A stretch of 64,000 nucleotides of DNA from Sternotherus odoratus (GCA_032164245.1 JAVMKO010000003.1:134414424-134478423), one strand, 5' to 3'. Positions 32,085-44,946 are shown, numbered from the stretch's first letter. Notes: generated by a model not told the origin, from the letters alone. Numbers and translations are program-made.

Positions 32085-32245
32085 TGCTGATTTTATGGAG
32101 CGTGAAAAGCATGAATGAATTGAGCCTTACAACAATCTTGTAAACTAGGTGGGTATTATCTTCATTTTACAGACAAACAATGTGTAAGTGTTAAAATCTT
32201 TGACAGCACCAAGAATAAACTCATGTGCTTTGGTACCAATTCTTT
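32085..32245. mobile_element. MIR-like SINE remnant
   Basis: The phrase TTACAACAATCTTGTAAACT followed by AGGTGGGTATTATCTTCATT and TTACAGACAAACAATG resembles the conserved centre of MIR SINEs. It is old and partial. The similarity is judged from memory of the family. Confidence 0.6.
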
Positions 32246-32249
32246 GCTA

Positions 32250-32560
32250 TTTTCAGGGACTGGATGGCTCAGAGAGTGGTTATAGGTCAATATTTTCCAG
32301 TGTGGGTGCCCAAAGTTAGGTACTTAAATACATATTCAAGTGCTTAAATAAGAGCCTGATTTTCAGAAGTGCTGAGCACCTGAAATTCCCTTGGACTTAG
32401 ACCCTGATTCAGTAGTCCATCTTTATGCTTACCTTTAGGCATGTGCTTGTCCCATTAACTTCCATGGAACTTAAGCACGTTTAAATGTTCTTTGCTGAAA
32501 TGTGTCCTTATGAGATGCAGGTGCTCAGCACCTCTGAAAATCATGTCACTTTTATTTAGG
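32250..32560. repeat. Old interspersed repeat with inverted ends
   Basis: CTGATTTTCAGAAGTGCTGAGCACCTG at about 32353 is mirrored by CAGGTGCTCAGCACCTCTGAAAATCA at about 32518, so the ~190-bp segment has inverted ends of about 25 bp. I have a sense of this phrase being common in sauropsid DNA, but I cannot name the family. Confidence 0.55.
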
Positions 32561-32569
32561 TTTGCATTA

Positions 32570-35500
32570 CTGTTGCCTTGTTAGATGGATACATTATGGA
32601 TTTGGATCTCCAGGGTTGTCAAACCAGTAATTTCAGGAGCAGTAAATTCACTAAAAACCACAAACTTTTTTGTTTTAATGAATGCCAATTTTGGATTGTA
32701 TAAACTAAAAAATTACAATAGTAAATTTCTAAGTATGGTAGACCATCCTAAGTGATGTTAAAGAAAAACACCCCAAAACGACTTAGGCAAAATACTTGCT
32801 TCTGGCCCAAGTCTCTGTGTCAAATTAATGTCCATCCCAAAACAAATTTCTATACAATTTCTATAAGGGCATGAAAAATGGGGTTTATAACAGAAGGGGT
32901 GACACAATTGTAACTGTGGAAGCAAGAGTTCACCACTATAATCAGTCTCAAATGATAAAATGATTTTGATTTTACAAACTTTTATTCACAGATTTAAAAA
33001 AGGCAGACATTCTCAGTTATTCCCCAAACCTGTAAAAATAGACTGTAACTTTAAGCAAACTTGAATGTTCAACGTTCCATAATTTATTTGTATGAATGAT
33101 CACTGAAAACATTTTCTGGTCCACAAAACTGGGTGCTGGCTTAGTCACTGTAAGCTATAACGTGGTATAACATGTTAGCTCATGCTTGATGACAGCAGGT
33201 TTGTTTTCCATAATTGTGTAATCCAAATTCCTTTTCAAAGAGAAGATTTTTGGAAAGGATTATTAAATGCAATCATTAAAAAGCACATAGGGCACTAGAC
33301 AAGTAAACTTGTCTTAATTATGGTACGCTTAAAAAAATTGAAAGTACTAAGTTACAAAGTACAGATATGGTTTTAGGACTAAGAAGCTTCTCCCTAAGGT
33401 TTTGTCTCCATTACAATTACAGCCTAGTTAGGGTACCCAGCACATATTCCAGGTTTTAGAGTAGTTAGGGTCATATTCACCCTACATACTGGAACTGTGT
33501 TGCAACTGTGTCCTTTGATTTGATTGTACTGTAGATGGCTGCAAAGCTAATTAAACCTCATCTACTGTTCTCAGAGCAAACCGCCAGATGTTGCTTAAGC
33601 ACAGTTTAAAGGGAGTTTTGTTGAAAGCAGGTTATGACATGGTTTTGCCAGCAAACAAGGACTGAATATTTTCCGTGTTATAACAAGATTTTAAAAATTG
33701 CTTTAGATCAGGATAAACATTTTGGAAGTGTTTAAACACAGGTGTTACCAGATCCTAGAACTATTTCAAATCTCATTGTGAACCATATCCAAGTCCCATA
33801 GACATTTTACGTTCTACTGTGCAGGGACCCAGATAAAAAACAATAATCCTCCGATATGGTTGACGCACCATTCGTTCAGTATGGATGTACTGGATTATGT
33901 ACTGTACAGTATGTTTTGGGAAGCAAAGGAATGGCAACAAGAATACAATGGGCCCTACACATGCTACAGGTGGGAGTGGTATCAAAGTGACAAACGTCCA
34001 CTCAGAAGCTTGTCTGTATTAACCAATTGTGTATTTCTTAAAACACCCCTCTCCATAATATGTAGGCATCAAATACAAGTATTAATATTTGTATTAAGTC
34101 ACACAGTAGGCAATGCTTTTCACCACTCCTTGGTTCAGCAGCTTTTACTTTTTTTGGGTGGGTTTTCTCTTTGTACCACAGCTTGCCTTTGCAAAAGGGT
34201 CAGGTCTGTGAGCTGCTGTGTTTTGGGGCATATTTTTATCTCCTCTTGGACTCTTCGATATTTCAGAGACTGTGCTAGGACAGGTTAGGCAGGAGCTGGG
34301 ATTAAACTCTTATTCAAAACTAGTAGATATTCGAGCCAGTATCTGCTACTGTGTTAGTGTTGCTTGTAATATTACCATATACTCACATTTAAAACTCCTT
34401 GAAAGGAAGAGTTCTGTACAGGTGCAGTGAGGTCTATAGGAGGAAAAAGGGGCCAGGAGCGGTACCTGGGGCCCAACAAAACCACAGAGGTGGCTAACAC
34501 CCTGTGGTGAGGCATGAAAATACGCCTATGAATGCCAGCCTCCACAGTGTTTAGAAGCCAAGTCTTCTGCCTACTTGGTAGAGCCTCAAAGTTGTGGAGA
34601 GAATCCAGCAGAAACTTCAGGAGTTTCATGCTTCCACCCCATCCTCTTTTTCTACTTGTGGGGGGCGGGAGGAATATAAAAAAGAATCTTACAGATCTGG
34701 AGTAAGGAAGCTTGAAACACCACTGTGTTCTCCTGCTTTGCTACCAGCTGCAGCTACTCTGCTCATGGTACACTACCTACTTCTGTGATGTGACTGAATG
34801 TGTCTTTGTAGTTCTGTAGTTGGGTGCTATGCACAGCTCCATATCTGACTCAGTGTGTGAGCTGGAGCAAGAAAAACTTTTGAATGCAACAATTTACCAT
34901 CAGTGTCACTTCTCAGCATAACCCATCTGTAAGATGTGCATTCTATTTACTTACTTCACTAAGCCTTACAGCATCTTTGTTAGAGTGTTTCAGAGAAATG
35001 GGACTTTCTCTGCAAAATATAATTACATTTTACAATGCCAGGGGTAAGGCTCAGACTTGTGAGTCCAAATATGGTACTTAAGCACAATTATGTATCTATC
35101 TAATTTGGGAAACTGTGCTATTTCTCTCTCTTTTTAAGGGCTTGATCCTATTATCTTTACTGATGTGAGGAATGCCCACTGACTACTCACATACTGAATG
35201 AGTATTGCAGGACTTGGCCCTTCAATGAGGAGAAAAGTATGTATGAATATGAAAATGTGCTACATAAGTGTAAAACAAACAAACCTCCAATTTTCACCCA
35301 TTTTTTTTAGAAATGACTTTGCTCATGAGACTCTCTAACTCCAGTGTAGGGAATTTTACAGTTTTAGGAGCATATTCTGTGCATGTCTCTAACTGACACG
35401 AAGAGGAATTCTGTGCCCTATTCTAGGATTGCTCCTACCCTTCATTTGGTTCGCCCTAAATATGCTAACTCAAAAATGGATATATAGATTTCACTCAAAC

Positions 35501-36470
35501 TACCCTCTTAAACAGTCTCCCATGGCCTGAAATCAAGCATAGAAAGGTGAATTTAAGAGTGAAAAGTGGCTTAATATAAGGGTTCAAATCTGGGTTTAGG
35601 TAATTGCCTCCCAATTTTCAGTGTTGATTTTTTGGCAACCAAGGGCTCTTTTTTAAGAGTAAACATGTTGTGAATGTATTTTAATAATATATTATTTAAA
35701 TGCCCAACATGTGTGAAACTCTATAACTATCTGGGGAATTGTTTGCAGGGTCTACATATTCTTAACACCAGTTCATTCCTAACTGATTCTTCATCTTGGC
35801 AGAAGCTTCAGCCTGGCTTTACAATGTGCCCCAACCATGTTCCTTGGCTAACCTTAGTGCAGCCACCAAAGGCTCTTCCTCATCCACCAAATGTTACGCT
35901 TCTGGCAGGACATTCCCATCTCTGATACCCCATCACATATCTGGGGGGGCTTCAGAGTTTCCTCTGCAGTTTCTCCTCCAATTACAGTGGTGCCAGCCAG
36001 CAATGTAGGTAGCCAGGGTGCGTTTCCTCTGCTCCCCCTGGAGGATCCCAGCAAAAAGTTGGCAAGGCCTTGGGAGAACTGGCAGCAATTGGATTCCCCA
36101 GCGCCCTGCCACCGGACAAGTGTGGGTCCTAACACAAGATGTGAAAAAGAGGATGGACAGGGGGCCAGAATGGGGAGGAGGGGCTGAATTAGGGTATCAC
36201 AGGGGTCAAAGGGGGGGAAAGGGGCTGGAGAGAATGGGGGGAGGTGGGGTTGGAGGCTGGTGCGGGAAATGGAATGGCAGACTGGGGGGCACAGCAGAGG
36301 AAGTGGGGCGGAAACGGGGAGGCAGGGGCAGAGAAGCCGGCCTCCAAAAGACTCCCCTGGGCTGCCGCAGCCCAAACTAACTCCCTAGGCCTGACTCAGT
36401 CCTTTCCTCCCCCTCAAACATTCCCGCCACCCCCCTCCAAAACCAAACCCTCCCCTGCGGACTCTCCCTG
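32570..36470. other. Unique DNA upstream of the CpG island
   Basis: About 3.9 kb has no supported gene on either strand. GC content rises from about 35.8 kb toward the CpG island. Frames at 33860-34288 and 35854-36380 lack domain motifs and overlap opposing frames. Confidence 0.5.
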
Positions 36471-36599
36471 TTCTCCCAGGTGTCCCCGCCCCCCTCACTG
36501 GCTGCAAGAACCCGGGGCTGGGTTGCAAAGGTAGCGCGGGCAAAGGGGCGCGGGCGGGACTAGTGCAGCCAGGGGGGGCTCCGCGGCGAGAAGCCCGGC

Positions 36600-37344
36600 C
36601 CGTGGCTCTGCCCCGGCCTTGGCAGCGCTGCAGCGGGCGGGATTGGCAGGAGCCGGCCCCTCCTCTTCCTCCCGCGGACGGGCTTCGTTCCTCCTCCTCG
36701 GCAGAGAAAACACCCCCCCAGAAAAGCCCCTGTCAAGTCCCCGACGTCTCCGGGCCCCGCAGTAGCCGCGGCCGCTCCGCATTCCTGGCATTCCAGGGCT
36801 GTGACTCCGCGCTCCACAGCCACTCCGACACGCACTCGCTCCGCGGCCGCCGCCTCCGGGGCCAGCAATCCCCGCCCTCTCCCTCCTTCCCCCACCCCCC
36901 GCGGGCTGCAGCGGGAGCCCACGGCTCCCTCCCCCAGCCTGCAAACTCCCCTCCCGGCCGCAGCGCCGTGCCTCCGCCTCCCCCAAACTCCTTCAAACTT
37001 TCCCCGCCGCGGCGGGGACAAGGTTGTTGGGTGGGGGGCGGTGGTTTAGTTCCTCTGCCTCTCCCCCGGGAGCTCCCAACCCAGGCACCTCCCTGATTTC
37101 TCCTCGCCCCAGTTGGGCAGCAGTCAGCCCTTCCCGGCAGCACCGGTTCCGACTTTGTCCCCCCGCTCCCCAGTCGGGATCCCTCTCCTGGTCAAGACGG
37201 AAACCCCCTTCTCCACTGGGAAACCCTCCCGGGGGATTTGGAACGAAGCCTGAGCGAGCCGCGTTGCCTTTTCCCGAGGAAGGGGGAGCCCATTCCCGGT
37301 GCCCCCTGCCCGAGAGGAGAAGCCGCCTGGACATGTAAACGCAG
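36600..37344 (+). other. Probable non-coding first exon
   Basis: The exon end is set by CAG|GTAAGT (exon through 37344, intron from 37345), a perfect splice-donor consensus. The transcription start is unknown; 36600 is only a placeholder within the island. No frame here resembles a known protein N-terminus. A start-stop pair ATG TAA at 37333-37338 lies just before the donor, so coding would have to begin in a later exon. The frame ending at that TAA (from 37024) is not supported as coding. Confidence 0.5.
36780..36794. promoter_or_regulatory. Double TEAD (MCAT) site
   Basis: CATTCCTGGCATTCC contains two CATTCC half-sites in tandem, exactly 3 bp apart. From established knowledge, this spacing is the favoured double motif for TEAD factors with YAP/TAZ. 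It sits inside the CpG island. Binding is inferred. Confidence 0.5.
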
Positions 37345-40150
37345 GTAAGTAGCAGCAAAGTTGGCTGAAGTTTGCCCGGCTTGTTTTAATTTAGAACTTG
37401 TAGTTGCTTGTGCCACTGATCGCCGCGCCGGAGCGGTGGTGACTTTCAAAACAGTCCTGACATAATTCATGGCGTATGTGTGCGTATCAAAATCGGTTTC
37501 CAGCCATTATAATTTATCAGCCGTTGTAACGCAATTGTGGACACATAATGCAGAGTTATGGCTAAACTTGGTTATGCTGCTACCAATGAATGCTAATCTG
37601 AATTATAATAAAACACGGTCACTTTGTGTAAATAGAAGCCCTAATCCAGATATGTACTGAAGCAAATGTCCAAACAATATATGCTTGATAGAATCAATAT
37701 AATATATATTTGTAAACAGCTGGGGACAAGCTAAGCTTTCTGCTGAGCTGCTTTCTTATTTATAGCAGCATGACTTTGTTTAGCTTCCAGGATTCTCCTC
37801 TCCCCGACCTCACCCCACCAGATGGATTTACCTGTTCTTTGTTACTTACAAGTCAAGTCCACACTGGCCATTCCTCTACAGCAAACCCTGTAACAAGTTG
37901 GGCAGAAATGACAATATTACAAGACTGTATGAGCATTGTGACATCTAGCTTCATTTCTCATGTGCCAAAGTCTATGAATCTTAAAAGATTCAAAAGTAAT
38001 CTCTATTACAATCCGTTTGGGGCATACAGTAGGTATTGTGTGTGTGCATGCACGGGCATTACAGTGTTTTCCCATCATGAACACTTTAGTTTTGGTTCCA
38101 AAAGCTGTTCCATTATAAGCACCTCTTTATCTATAGTGGCTTGTAACTTTAACTTCATAGAAACAAATCGTGACTGGTAAACTGGGCAATGACAGTGAAT
38201 GATCACTCAGAGATTGTTCCTGAGATTGTGCTATATGGCGCAAAATCAAGGGCAGTATTCACAGTTGAGTGAACTGTTTTTACTTTGTTTCTATGTAGAC
38301 ATTTGCTTTTAAAATATGTGAAAACTAATACACTTACTGTATGCTGAATTCTTTAGTGCTTGTGACTTCAGTCTATAAAATGGCTCCCTTAAGCAGGAGC
38401 TCTTGCAGCCACCTGCCCACCTTGTGATGGTGGGAGAAATTGAAGCAGACAGCTACATTTGTAGGAGACACTTGAGGTTGTCACTATTGTCTGGTCTGTT
38501 CTGACCATTTATTTGAAATTGTCTGTATCAAACATTATAATGACATATAGACCCCAGGGTTTACTATTGCTCTTTTAGGAAGGCTGTCACTCATATCTAA
38601 CATTGGTTTAAAATAGAAGAGGTAAATGTAGTTTTTATATTTGTATAGAATGGGATTTAGGCAATGATCTGTAAATGACTGTGAAGATGGATCTCCCTTG
38701 ATTTCAGTGGGTCTCTGCACAGACACAGGGCATTTGCCTGAGCAGAGTTTCTTGCAGGATTGGGGTCTAAATCCAAACCCAGTGGGCATGATATAGAAGT
38801 TTCTGAACCACGCAAACTGCTGATTTGGGGCCGAGTTTCAAACCCTTATTCAAATGATAGTCCTTTAAATCCATGGGATAACTCCTGGATCCCCAAGCCA
38901 GCAATCACAGCTCTATGGCGAAACCCTTGTGCCAATGTAACTGTACAGAGCCATCGGACCTTTACAAGTGGGATGGATGTCTATGCAGTTCTGACTGCAG
39001 GATGGAGTTCTTAGTGCTGCTTCGTACATACAATGTGTCTAAAAAAGAAGACATTTAAAATCTGTGACTTTCAAATGTTTGCACCCCAGTTGTTATAGCA
39101 ATTCTAATACAATGGTGTTCCTTGAGGATTAATTAGCCACTGTTGTTATTGGCTCTTCATGTGCTTCTCAGCTGGTCATTAAATAGCAGCAGATGCCTTG
39201 TGCCTCAGTTATTGTTACTTAAATATGGAACAGTCTTCCATGAATTTTTGTTGTTTTTGTTTTTACTCAAATTTGCACAAACTGCTAAAAAAAAGTCTAA
39301 ACCAACCCTGGAGAAAGTTTTCAGCCTGAAGAAGGGTCAGAGGTGCTTTTGAAAACTCTCTGGTACCAGTGTAGTCAAAGGACCACAAATATTTTTCATC
39401 TTATTTGTCTTTACTTTGGGTCTGGAATTGATTACATAGTGTGAAAGCACAAGTGTATTATTTGACTCTGAATTGAATAGCTTTGTATGCATATCTGTAG
39501 CATGAAAGGCACACTTAAAAAAATTAGGCTCCATCATTGACAAGTCAGTTCTATTGTATCCAAGTTGTAGTTAGGTTGTTGATATAACTATTGTAAGAAT
39601 GCAGTTATTTAATATGTCTTAGAAAGTTTTTCATTAGGTTTCATACTCAGTACTTTAATTATAGGTTCCAGATCTTCAAAGACTTACCCATGTGCTTAAC
39701 TTTATGCAGTGAAGCCACTGGGACTACTTGTGTGTGTAAATATTAAGTATGTGCATCAGTTTTTGCCATAATAATTACATTGTATATGGTATGATTAAGC
39801 ACAATTACTAAAATAGAGATTATTATAGTGTAGGGATACTATAGAAATCTTGATTAATCCTCTTGTCCCTAAAATCATTGATGTTAACAGAAAATTTTAT
39901 AAGGGCAGTTTTTTGTTGTTTTTGAAATAAGCTGTAAAGACCATTTCTCCTGTGAGAAAACTGTTGACCATCCATAGACTTTGAGGGGATTTTATATAAA
40001 AGCATGTAGTTATGTATTAAAATTTGTGGGATTTTAAAAATAATTCTTTATTACACAGGTGGTTCAGAGTAATTTCCATAGAACCCAATGATTTAATCTC
40101 CATTAAGTTCTAAAAGACTCTTTTGTAAGGTAATATTTTAATTAATAATT
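37345..40150. other. Putative intron 1 sequence, nothing recognised
   Basis: After the donor the composition returns to AT-rich unique DNA. Frames up to ~136 codons (37770-38180) have no motif and no matching splice context. Confidence 0.45.
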
Positions 40151-40159
40151 TTTTATTTT

Positions 40160-40400
40160 ATAATACTTTCTATCTGGGGACTTCAAAGCATTTTACAAAT
40201 ACTGTTGAGTCCAGCCAGCTTCACAGAGCCACATGAGGTGGGCAGTATTATTGTCCTTAGTTTATAGATTGGGAAGCTGAGGTACAGATATTAAGTGACT
40301 TGCCTAAGGTTACATCCTAGTGTGTGGCAGAGCTAGGAAGAGAAACCCAAAGTTAATTCTAGAGCACAAGATTGTGTCCTGACCTCTTATTCCTACCCCC
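40160..40400. mobile_element. MIR-like SINE
   Basis: GACTTCAAAGCATTTTACAA, then GGTGGGCAGTATTATTGTCC, AAGCTGAGGTACAGATATTA, AGTGACTTGCCTAAGGTTAC and GTGTGGCAGAGCTAGGAAGA follow the order of the MIR core region. It is a better copy than that at 32085. Confidence 0.75.
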
Positions 40401-41033
40401 CCCCCCCCGCATGGAACAGGGTGGGGGAGCAGAAATGAAGCCAGTTTCAAGGCCATAGGTGTCTTGTCATTCTAGATAAAAAACATGTTTTTGCCTCCTT
40501 CTTCCCATCAAGTAACTGAGCCCACAAAAGAAAAAGCTTGAAGGATGTCCCCTCATATGCTGATTTGGCACCCCTAGAAGTTAGGGTCACCTTGATTACC
40601 AGCTATACCAGATCCCTCTCTTCCCAGTTGGATTCCCTCCTGCAACTATTTCTTTCCCCTCCCAACTAGGCTATTCTCCTGCTTTGCTCCTACTGCACCA
40701 ACTGTAGCAGCCTGTTAAGGAGATCAATATGCCAACATGCCTCATCTCTATATTCCATTAGCTATAGGATGCAGCAGAACTGCAGGAAGTTAGAGATGAA
40801 TGCCTCCCACCCCCACTTGAAAAGCATTGAGTTATGCCACAAGTGATTTTTCACCAGTGGTTTCCCAACCTGTTGAAACATCTTTTGACCTGCCCAACGA
40901 CCCTTGTAAAGTGAGGAAAGTTCTGGAGCTCCAGGAATGTGGACTCCGGAATGGCGTGTTCTGAGGGGAGAGACTCCTGGCCCCAAATGAAGGAAAACAG
41001 TGAGAAGAGGGCACTCCAGAAGACAGGTGGGAA

Positions 41034-41177
41034 TAGGGTGGCCAGATAGCGACTGTGAAAAACCGGGTCACTTTCTTTTTTTACAGGGTGTGTGTGTGTG
41101 TGTGTGTGTGTGGGGGGGGGGGGGTATAGTTGCCTATTTAAGACAAAGCCCCTGATCTCAGGACATCTGGTCACCTT
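41034..41177. mobile_element. Short MITE with (TG)n expansion
   Basis: TAGGGTGGCCAGATAGCGAC at the left and ...GGACATCTGGTCACCTTGG at the right form an inverted pair (GGTGGCCAGAT against GGTGACCAGAT). A (TG)n run followed by a G-run occupies about 41089-41124. The superfamily is not clear, and no target duplication could be confirmed. Confidence 0.55.
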
Positions 41178-41444
41178 GGGTGGGAAGGATTGAAGAGATT
41201 GTGGTTGCAGATGTTGTGGAATATAGGAGGGAGGGAAAGAATTTGGGAGGGGTGGTGACCCGTGGAAGGCGAAGGATAATAGCAAATGTGCCTCGTTTTG
41301 GTTGACTTAACAAAAGTGGATGGAAGAGCTGGGAGAAAATGAGTATGGGGTGATCCAGGTGAGGGAAAGCCCTGGGAAAGAGTAAATGAGTGAGTGTGGA
41401 GACTATCCAGGAGCAGTCCTTTCACAAGCTGTGAGCCAGTTTGT

Positions 41445-41530
41445 GAGTGTAAATAAGATGAGGAAGATTTGTGGCACCTTAGAGACTAACCAGTTTATTT
41501 CAGCATAAGCTTTTGTGGGCTATAGCCCAC
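41445..41530 (-). repeat. Widespread retroelement tail with 16-nt palindrome
   Basis: On the minus strand, GTGGGCTATAGCCCAC is followed by AAAAGCTTATGCTGAAATAA and GGTTAGTCTCTAAGGTGCCA. I recognise this as a repeat tail common in vertebrate genomes, but I cannot name its class with confidence. The palindrome lies at 41515-41530. Confidence 0.5.
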
Positions 41531-41539
41531 TCCCCCCCG

Positions 41540-43800
41540 CCCCAGACTGATCCTGCAGCTGTTTTATGAGGTGGGCAGGCTGAAGGGAGGCCACTTTGGG
41601 CTGGTGGTTGGCATGTGCACAGAGGAAGGTGGGTTTGGTTCTGAGAAACTAAATAATGGGAGATGGGGCTGGGATGGGGGAGTGTAGCAAGTTTGTATTT
41701 CTGAGGTGTTGCATGCCTATTTGGTTATTTTCTGTCTGGCTATTGATACAATAGTCTCTGTCTATCTGTCTGTCTGTCTCCCCCCCCCCCCCTTCTTTGG
41801 GGCGAGGCTTATCTACCAAAAAAAAAAAAATCCTCTCTCTAAACAATTGCCTAGTACAATGGGACCACTTCAGATTGAGACACCTAGGTCCTTTAATAAT
41901 AATTACTAACAATAATGTTGGGATAAACACAGAAAACAAGAACAAAAATAATAAAACCACAAGAAGAAATCATTAGAGTGTATGGAAGTTTTTCAGATCA
42001 GAAAGTCTGTAATCAAAAAATGGCCTCTTCACAGACAAAATTATTCATGGACTTTTTGTCTAGTTTTACAGTTGTTTTTGTCTAAGTTGTTAGAGAAATT
42101 TATCTAATTTTTTCCTTTATTGAAAATCATATTTAACTATAGTGGAAGGTCTTCAAATTCCTTTGCCCCTTTATGTGGTTTCTGTTCTATTTCTACCTCT
42201 TTTAAAAAATAAATCTCTTGATTATGTTTGCTATAATTTATTAAAAATTGAGTGTTTTCATAAGCAAAAAAAAGTGTAAAGTTTTGTGGTGAAAACAAAA
42301 TTTGTGAAGTTTCAAAAGGTCAAAAATTGCTCTAGTTCAAACACTTTGAAATGAAACCCCCCTAAAAAAATTAAACTTCTTTAAAACAAAGTTTTAAATT
42401 GTTTTTTCACCTCTTAAAAAAACAAGGAAAACAATGTATAGATTAAAATTATTAATAAAAAAGCTTAAAGCAAATAATTACAATAAATAACATCTCAAAA
42501 TGTTTGTTTAAATTGAAGAGATGGAAATAGAAAAGGACCAGAAGAAAAATGGGAACACACATTGATTTCAATCTAGACTAGATAAATAAATGCCTATTTA
42601 CCTCATTTAGTCACTCCATTGGTGAGCTACTACTCTTACCCTAGAGCTACTGTCCCATTTTATTTAATCATGTCCCATTTTATTTAATCATGAGTCATTG
42701 GTTTTTTTTTTTTTGGCAATGGTGCAATACTCTTCTAATTTTACAAATTTCTGAAATGAACATGGGAATCAGGATCTCCTGATTACCAAACTTATGTTTT
42801 AGCCACAAGAGCATATAGGCAGTATGTATTCAGTTTGTGTGTATATTTTCTCTCAGTGAAACTACATTGTCAAAGGGTGCTGGACCTTCTGATAAATGAT
42901 TCCAATGAGTGGTAAAGGACAGCATGGAACTATGACTCAGAATTTCCTTGTGGTTTACAGTGTTATGTCTTAGTATAGTTTTATTGATACATTTCCTTTA
43001 AGATAGTGCAAATGGCACATTTTTTCTTTTGAAATCCGTACAGTCCCCATTAACTTTGTTTGATTTATACGTGATAACATACTATAGCATGGTCATTTTA
43101 AAAATCATTCTCATTGAGCTCATGGGGAGTTTTGTGAGAGGAAGGACCGCAGGATCCCGGTTATTATAGTTGCCTTTACTTGCAATGACATTGGATGATA
43201 TTGTAATGAAATTATATCTACTCTAGTGAATTAGCAACATTAGATCATGGTAAAATAAGTGTGACATAACAGTGCATGCACAGTGGTTTGCCTTCCAACA
43301 CCTTCATTTATAAGTTTCTTTCCTATGCTTCGGCTTTGTATTGTGGCATCTCCTCCTGTTAAAGACCACATGTGGCTCTAATATGTACTTAAAGTAACCA
43401 AGAGATTACTTAAGAACAAGAATTTGAAAGCTCCTCTGGCTCTAAGTGTTCATCCTCCACATTTTTTCCTACTACTGCTAGCCTGGTAAAGAATTGTGGC
43501 TATTTTCAAGCAGCTATTGAAAAATACTTTGTTTGATAGTTAGGAATTTAACGAAATAGTAATCTTAAAACAGTCTATATGAAAGGCATTCCTCTGAAGG
43601 GAGTCATCGTGGTATTTGAAATGTCTAACGTTTGGTATTCTAGAATTAACAGAAACCTTGGGTAATCTAATCCCAATGTGACATTCTTTAAGGGACTTTC
43701 CTGGTGCTCTGCTAATGTGAGGAGTAAAACCTAAACTTTGAAAAGTTAACAGACTGCAGCTTTCTTCCCTTATCATTTTTGAGAAAAATAAAACAAGATG
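41540..43800. other. Unique AT-rich DNA with simple repeats
   Basis: A (CTGT)n/C-run lies at 41758-41792 and an A-run at about 41819-41830. A 22-bp phrase, TGTCCCATTTTATTTAATCATG, is directly repeated at about 42650 and 42671. No gene was recognised. Confidence 0.5.
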
Positions 43801-43807
43801 TATATTT

Positions 43808-43925
43808 CTATTATTATTTATTATTATTATTATTTATTATTATGTTTATTACTACTAGTGCCTAGGGGGTACCGAGATTGGGGCCCATCATGAGTTAGGT
43901 TTTTGTTTATGTAGTAGTGATAGAA
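43808..43925. repeat. (TTA)n microsatellite and repeat fragment
   Basis: A TTA/TTTA tract (43808-43855) is followed by AGTGCCTAGGGGGTACCGAG, which resembles the old repeat family seen near 17370. It is likely one degraded interspersed repeat with a microsatellite at its edge. Confidence 0.5.
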
Positions 43926-43929
43926 TTAT

Positions 43930-44946
43930 GATAATAGAGTCTAATTCAATTAGACTCCGAGCAAAAAAGAATTCTAAAGAACCATTGTTTAATGTTGTTA
44001 GTGATCTAATAAAGAGGCTGAACAGCAAGGCGCCAAAATTTGCTGCTGATGCAAAATTATTTGGGTTAGTCAAGACTAGAGAAGACTGAGAGGACCTAAC
44101 AAAGCCAGATGAAAGGGCAGCACGATATCAACATCGAATTTCATCCATTAAATGCAAGGTTGTGTGTGTTGGAAGGAATAGTTGAACTGGTCATACATGT
44201 TACTGGGTTTTGAAATTTCTTATATCCACTAAGAATAAAAGACTTGGGTTTTGGTGGGTTCAGTTATTTTTCTACATCTACTTAAAGTGTCACAGTTAAC
44301 AAAAAAAAAAAAAGGAAATAAAATATCAGGATCTATAAAGATTAGGATAGAATTAAAAATATTTAAATTAATGGCCACACTCTACTCACAATACTGTGTT
44401 CATTTCTGGTCATTCTATCTCAAAAATAGTATAGGAGAATTAGAAAGGGAAGTAATTAAGAGACTTCTATATGAAACTCAGTGGAAAACATTGGAACTGT
44501 TTTAGGGGGAAGATGAATAAGAGGGGACATGATACGGCTATAAAATAAGTAGAATAGAGAAAGTAAACCAGATTCTCTTATTTACTCTTTCTTATAATGC
44601 ACGACTAGGGGTACATCCAATTAATGTAAAAAGCAAGAAATTTAAAACTGATGAAAAGTAGGTTTTTTTAACACAATGAGCAATTAATCATCGGAACTCA
44701 ATGCCACACAATATCACTGAGGCCAGGTAGGATTTTTTTTATAAAATGATTTTATATATACTGTATGTCAACCACTGTCTGACATGGTATAGGAAGAAAT
44801 TTCCCTTAGGGGTTATTCCATAATTATCCACTGTGAGATTTCCTGTACCATCTTCTGAAGCACATAGTATATATACCATAGACAGGATAACGGGCTAGGT
44901 GGACTGCGGGTTTGACACGGTATGACAATTACTATGTTTCTGTGTG
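43930..44946 (+). mobile_element. Decayed CR1 LINE, RT C-terminus and 3' UTR
   Basis: Reverse-transcriptase remnants are readable in broken frames: a FADDTKLF-like phrase at about 44036-44062 (TTTGCTGCTGATGCAAAATT), then YSQYCVHFWSFYLKN at about 44380-44435. A conserved 3' region follows (CACAATGAGCAATTAATC..., GAACTCAATGCCACACAATA). It ends GGTTTGACACGGTATGACAA then TTACTATGTTTCTG, matching a CR1-type 3' end. There are many stops and small deletions, so it is an old 5'-truncated copy. Confidence 0.75.

Larger units (their letters stand above)
36480..37345 (+). promoter_or_regulatory. CpG-island promoter
   Basis: About 870 bp with very high GC and dense CpG stand out sharply from the AT-rich flanks. 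GC-box-like GGGCGGGA occurs at about 36549, an inverted CCAAT (ATTGG) near 36641, and a CRE-like GACGTC near 36743. No TATA box is seen. This fits a broad, TATA-less vertebrate promoter. Orientation is taken from the consensus donor at 37345. A divergent transcript to the left is possible. The gene cannot be named because its coding exons would lie outside the window. Confidence 0.75.

Noticed and set aside
36495..37358. Frames of 80-177 codons in the CpG island
   Set aside because: High GC content removes stop codons. The frames overlap on both strands, show no domain and run across the consensus splice donor.
37770..38180. A 136-codon frame downstream of the CpG island as a possible coding exon
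   Set aside because: No splice acceptor and donor pair with matching phase was evident, and no protein-family motif was seen.
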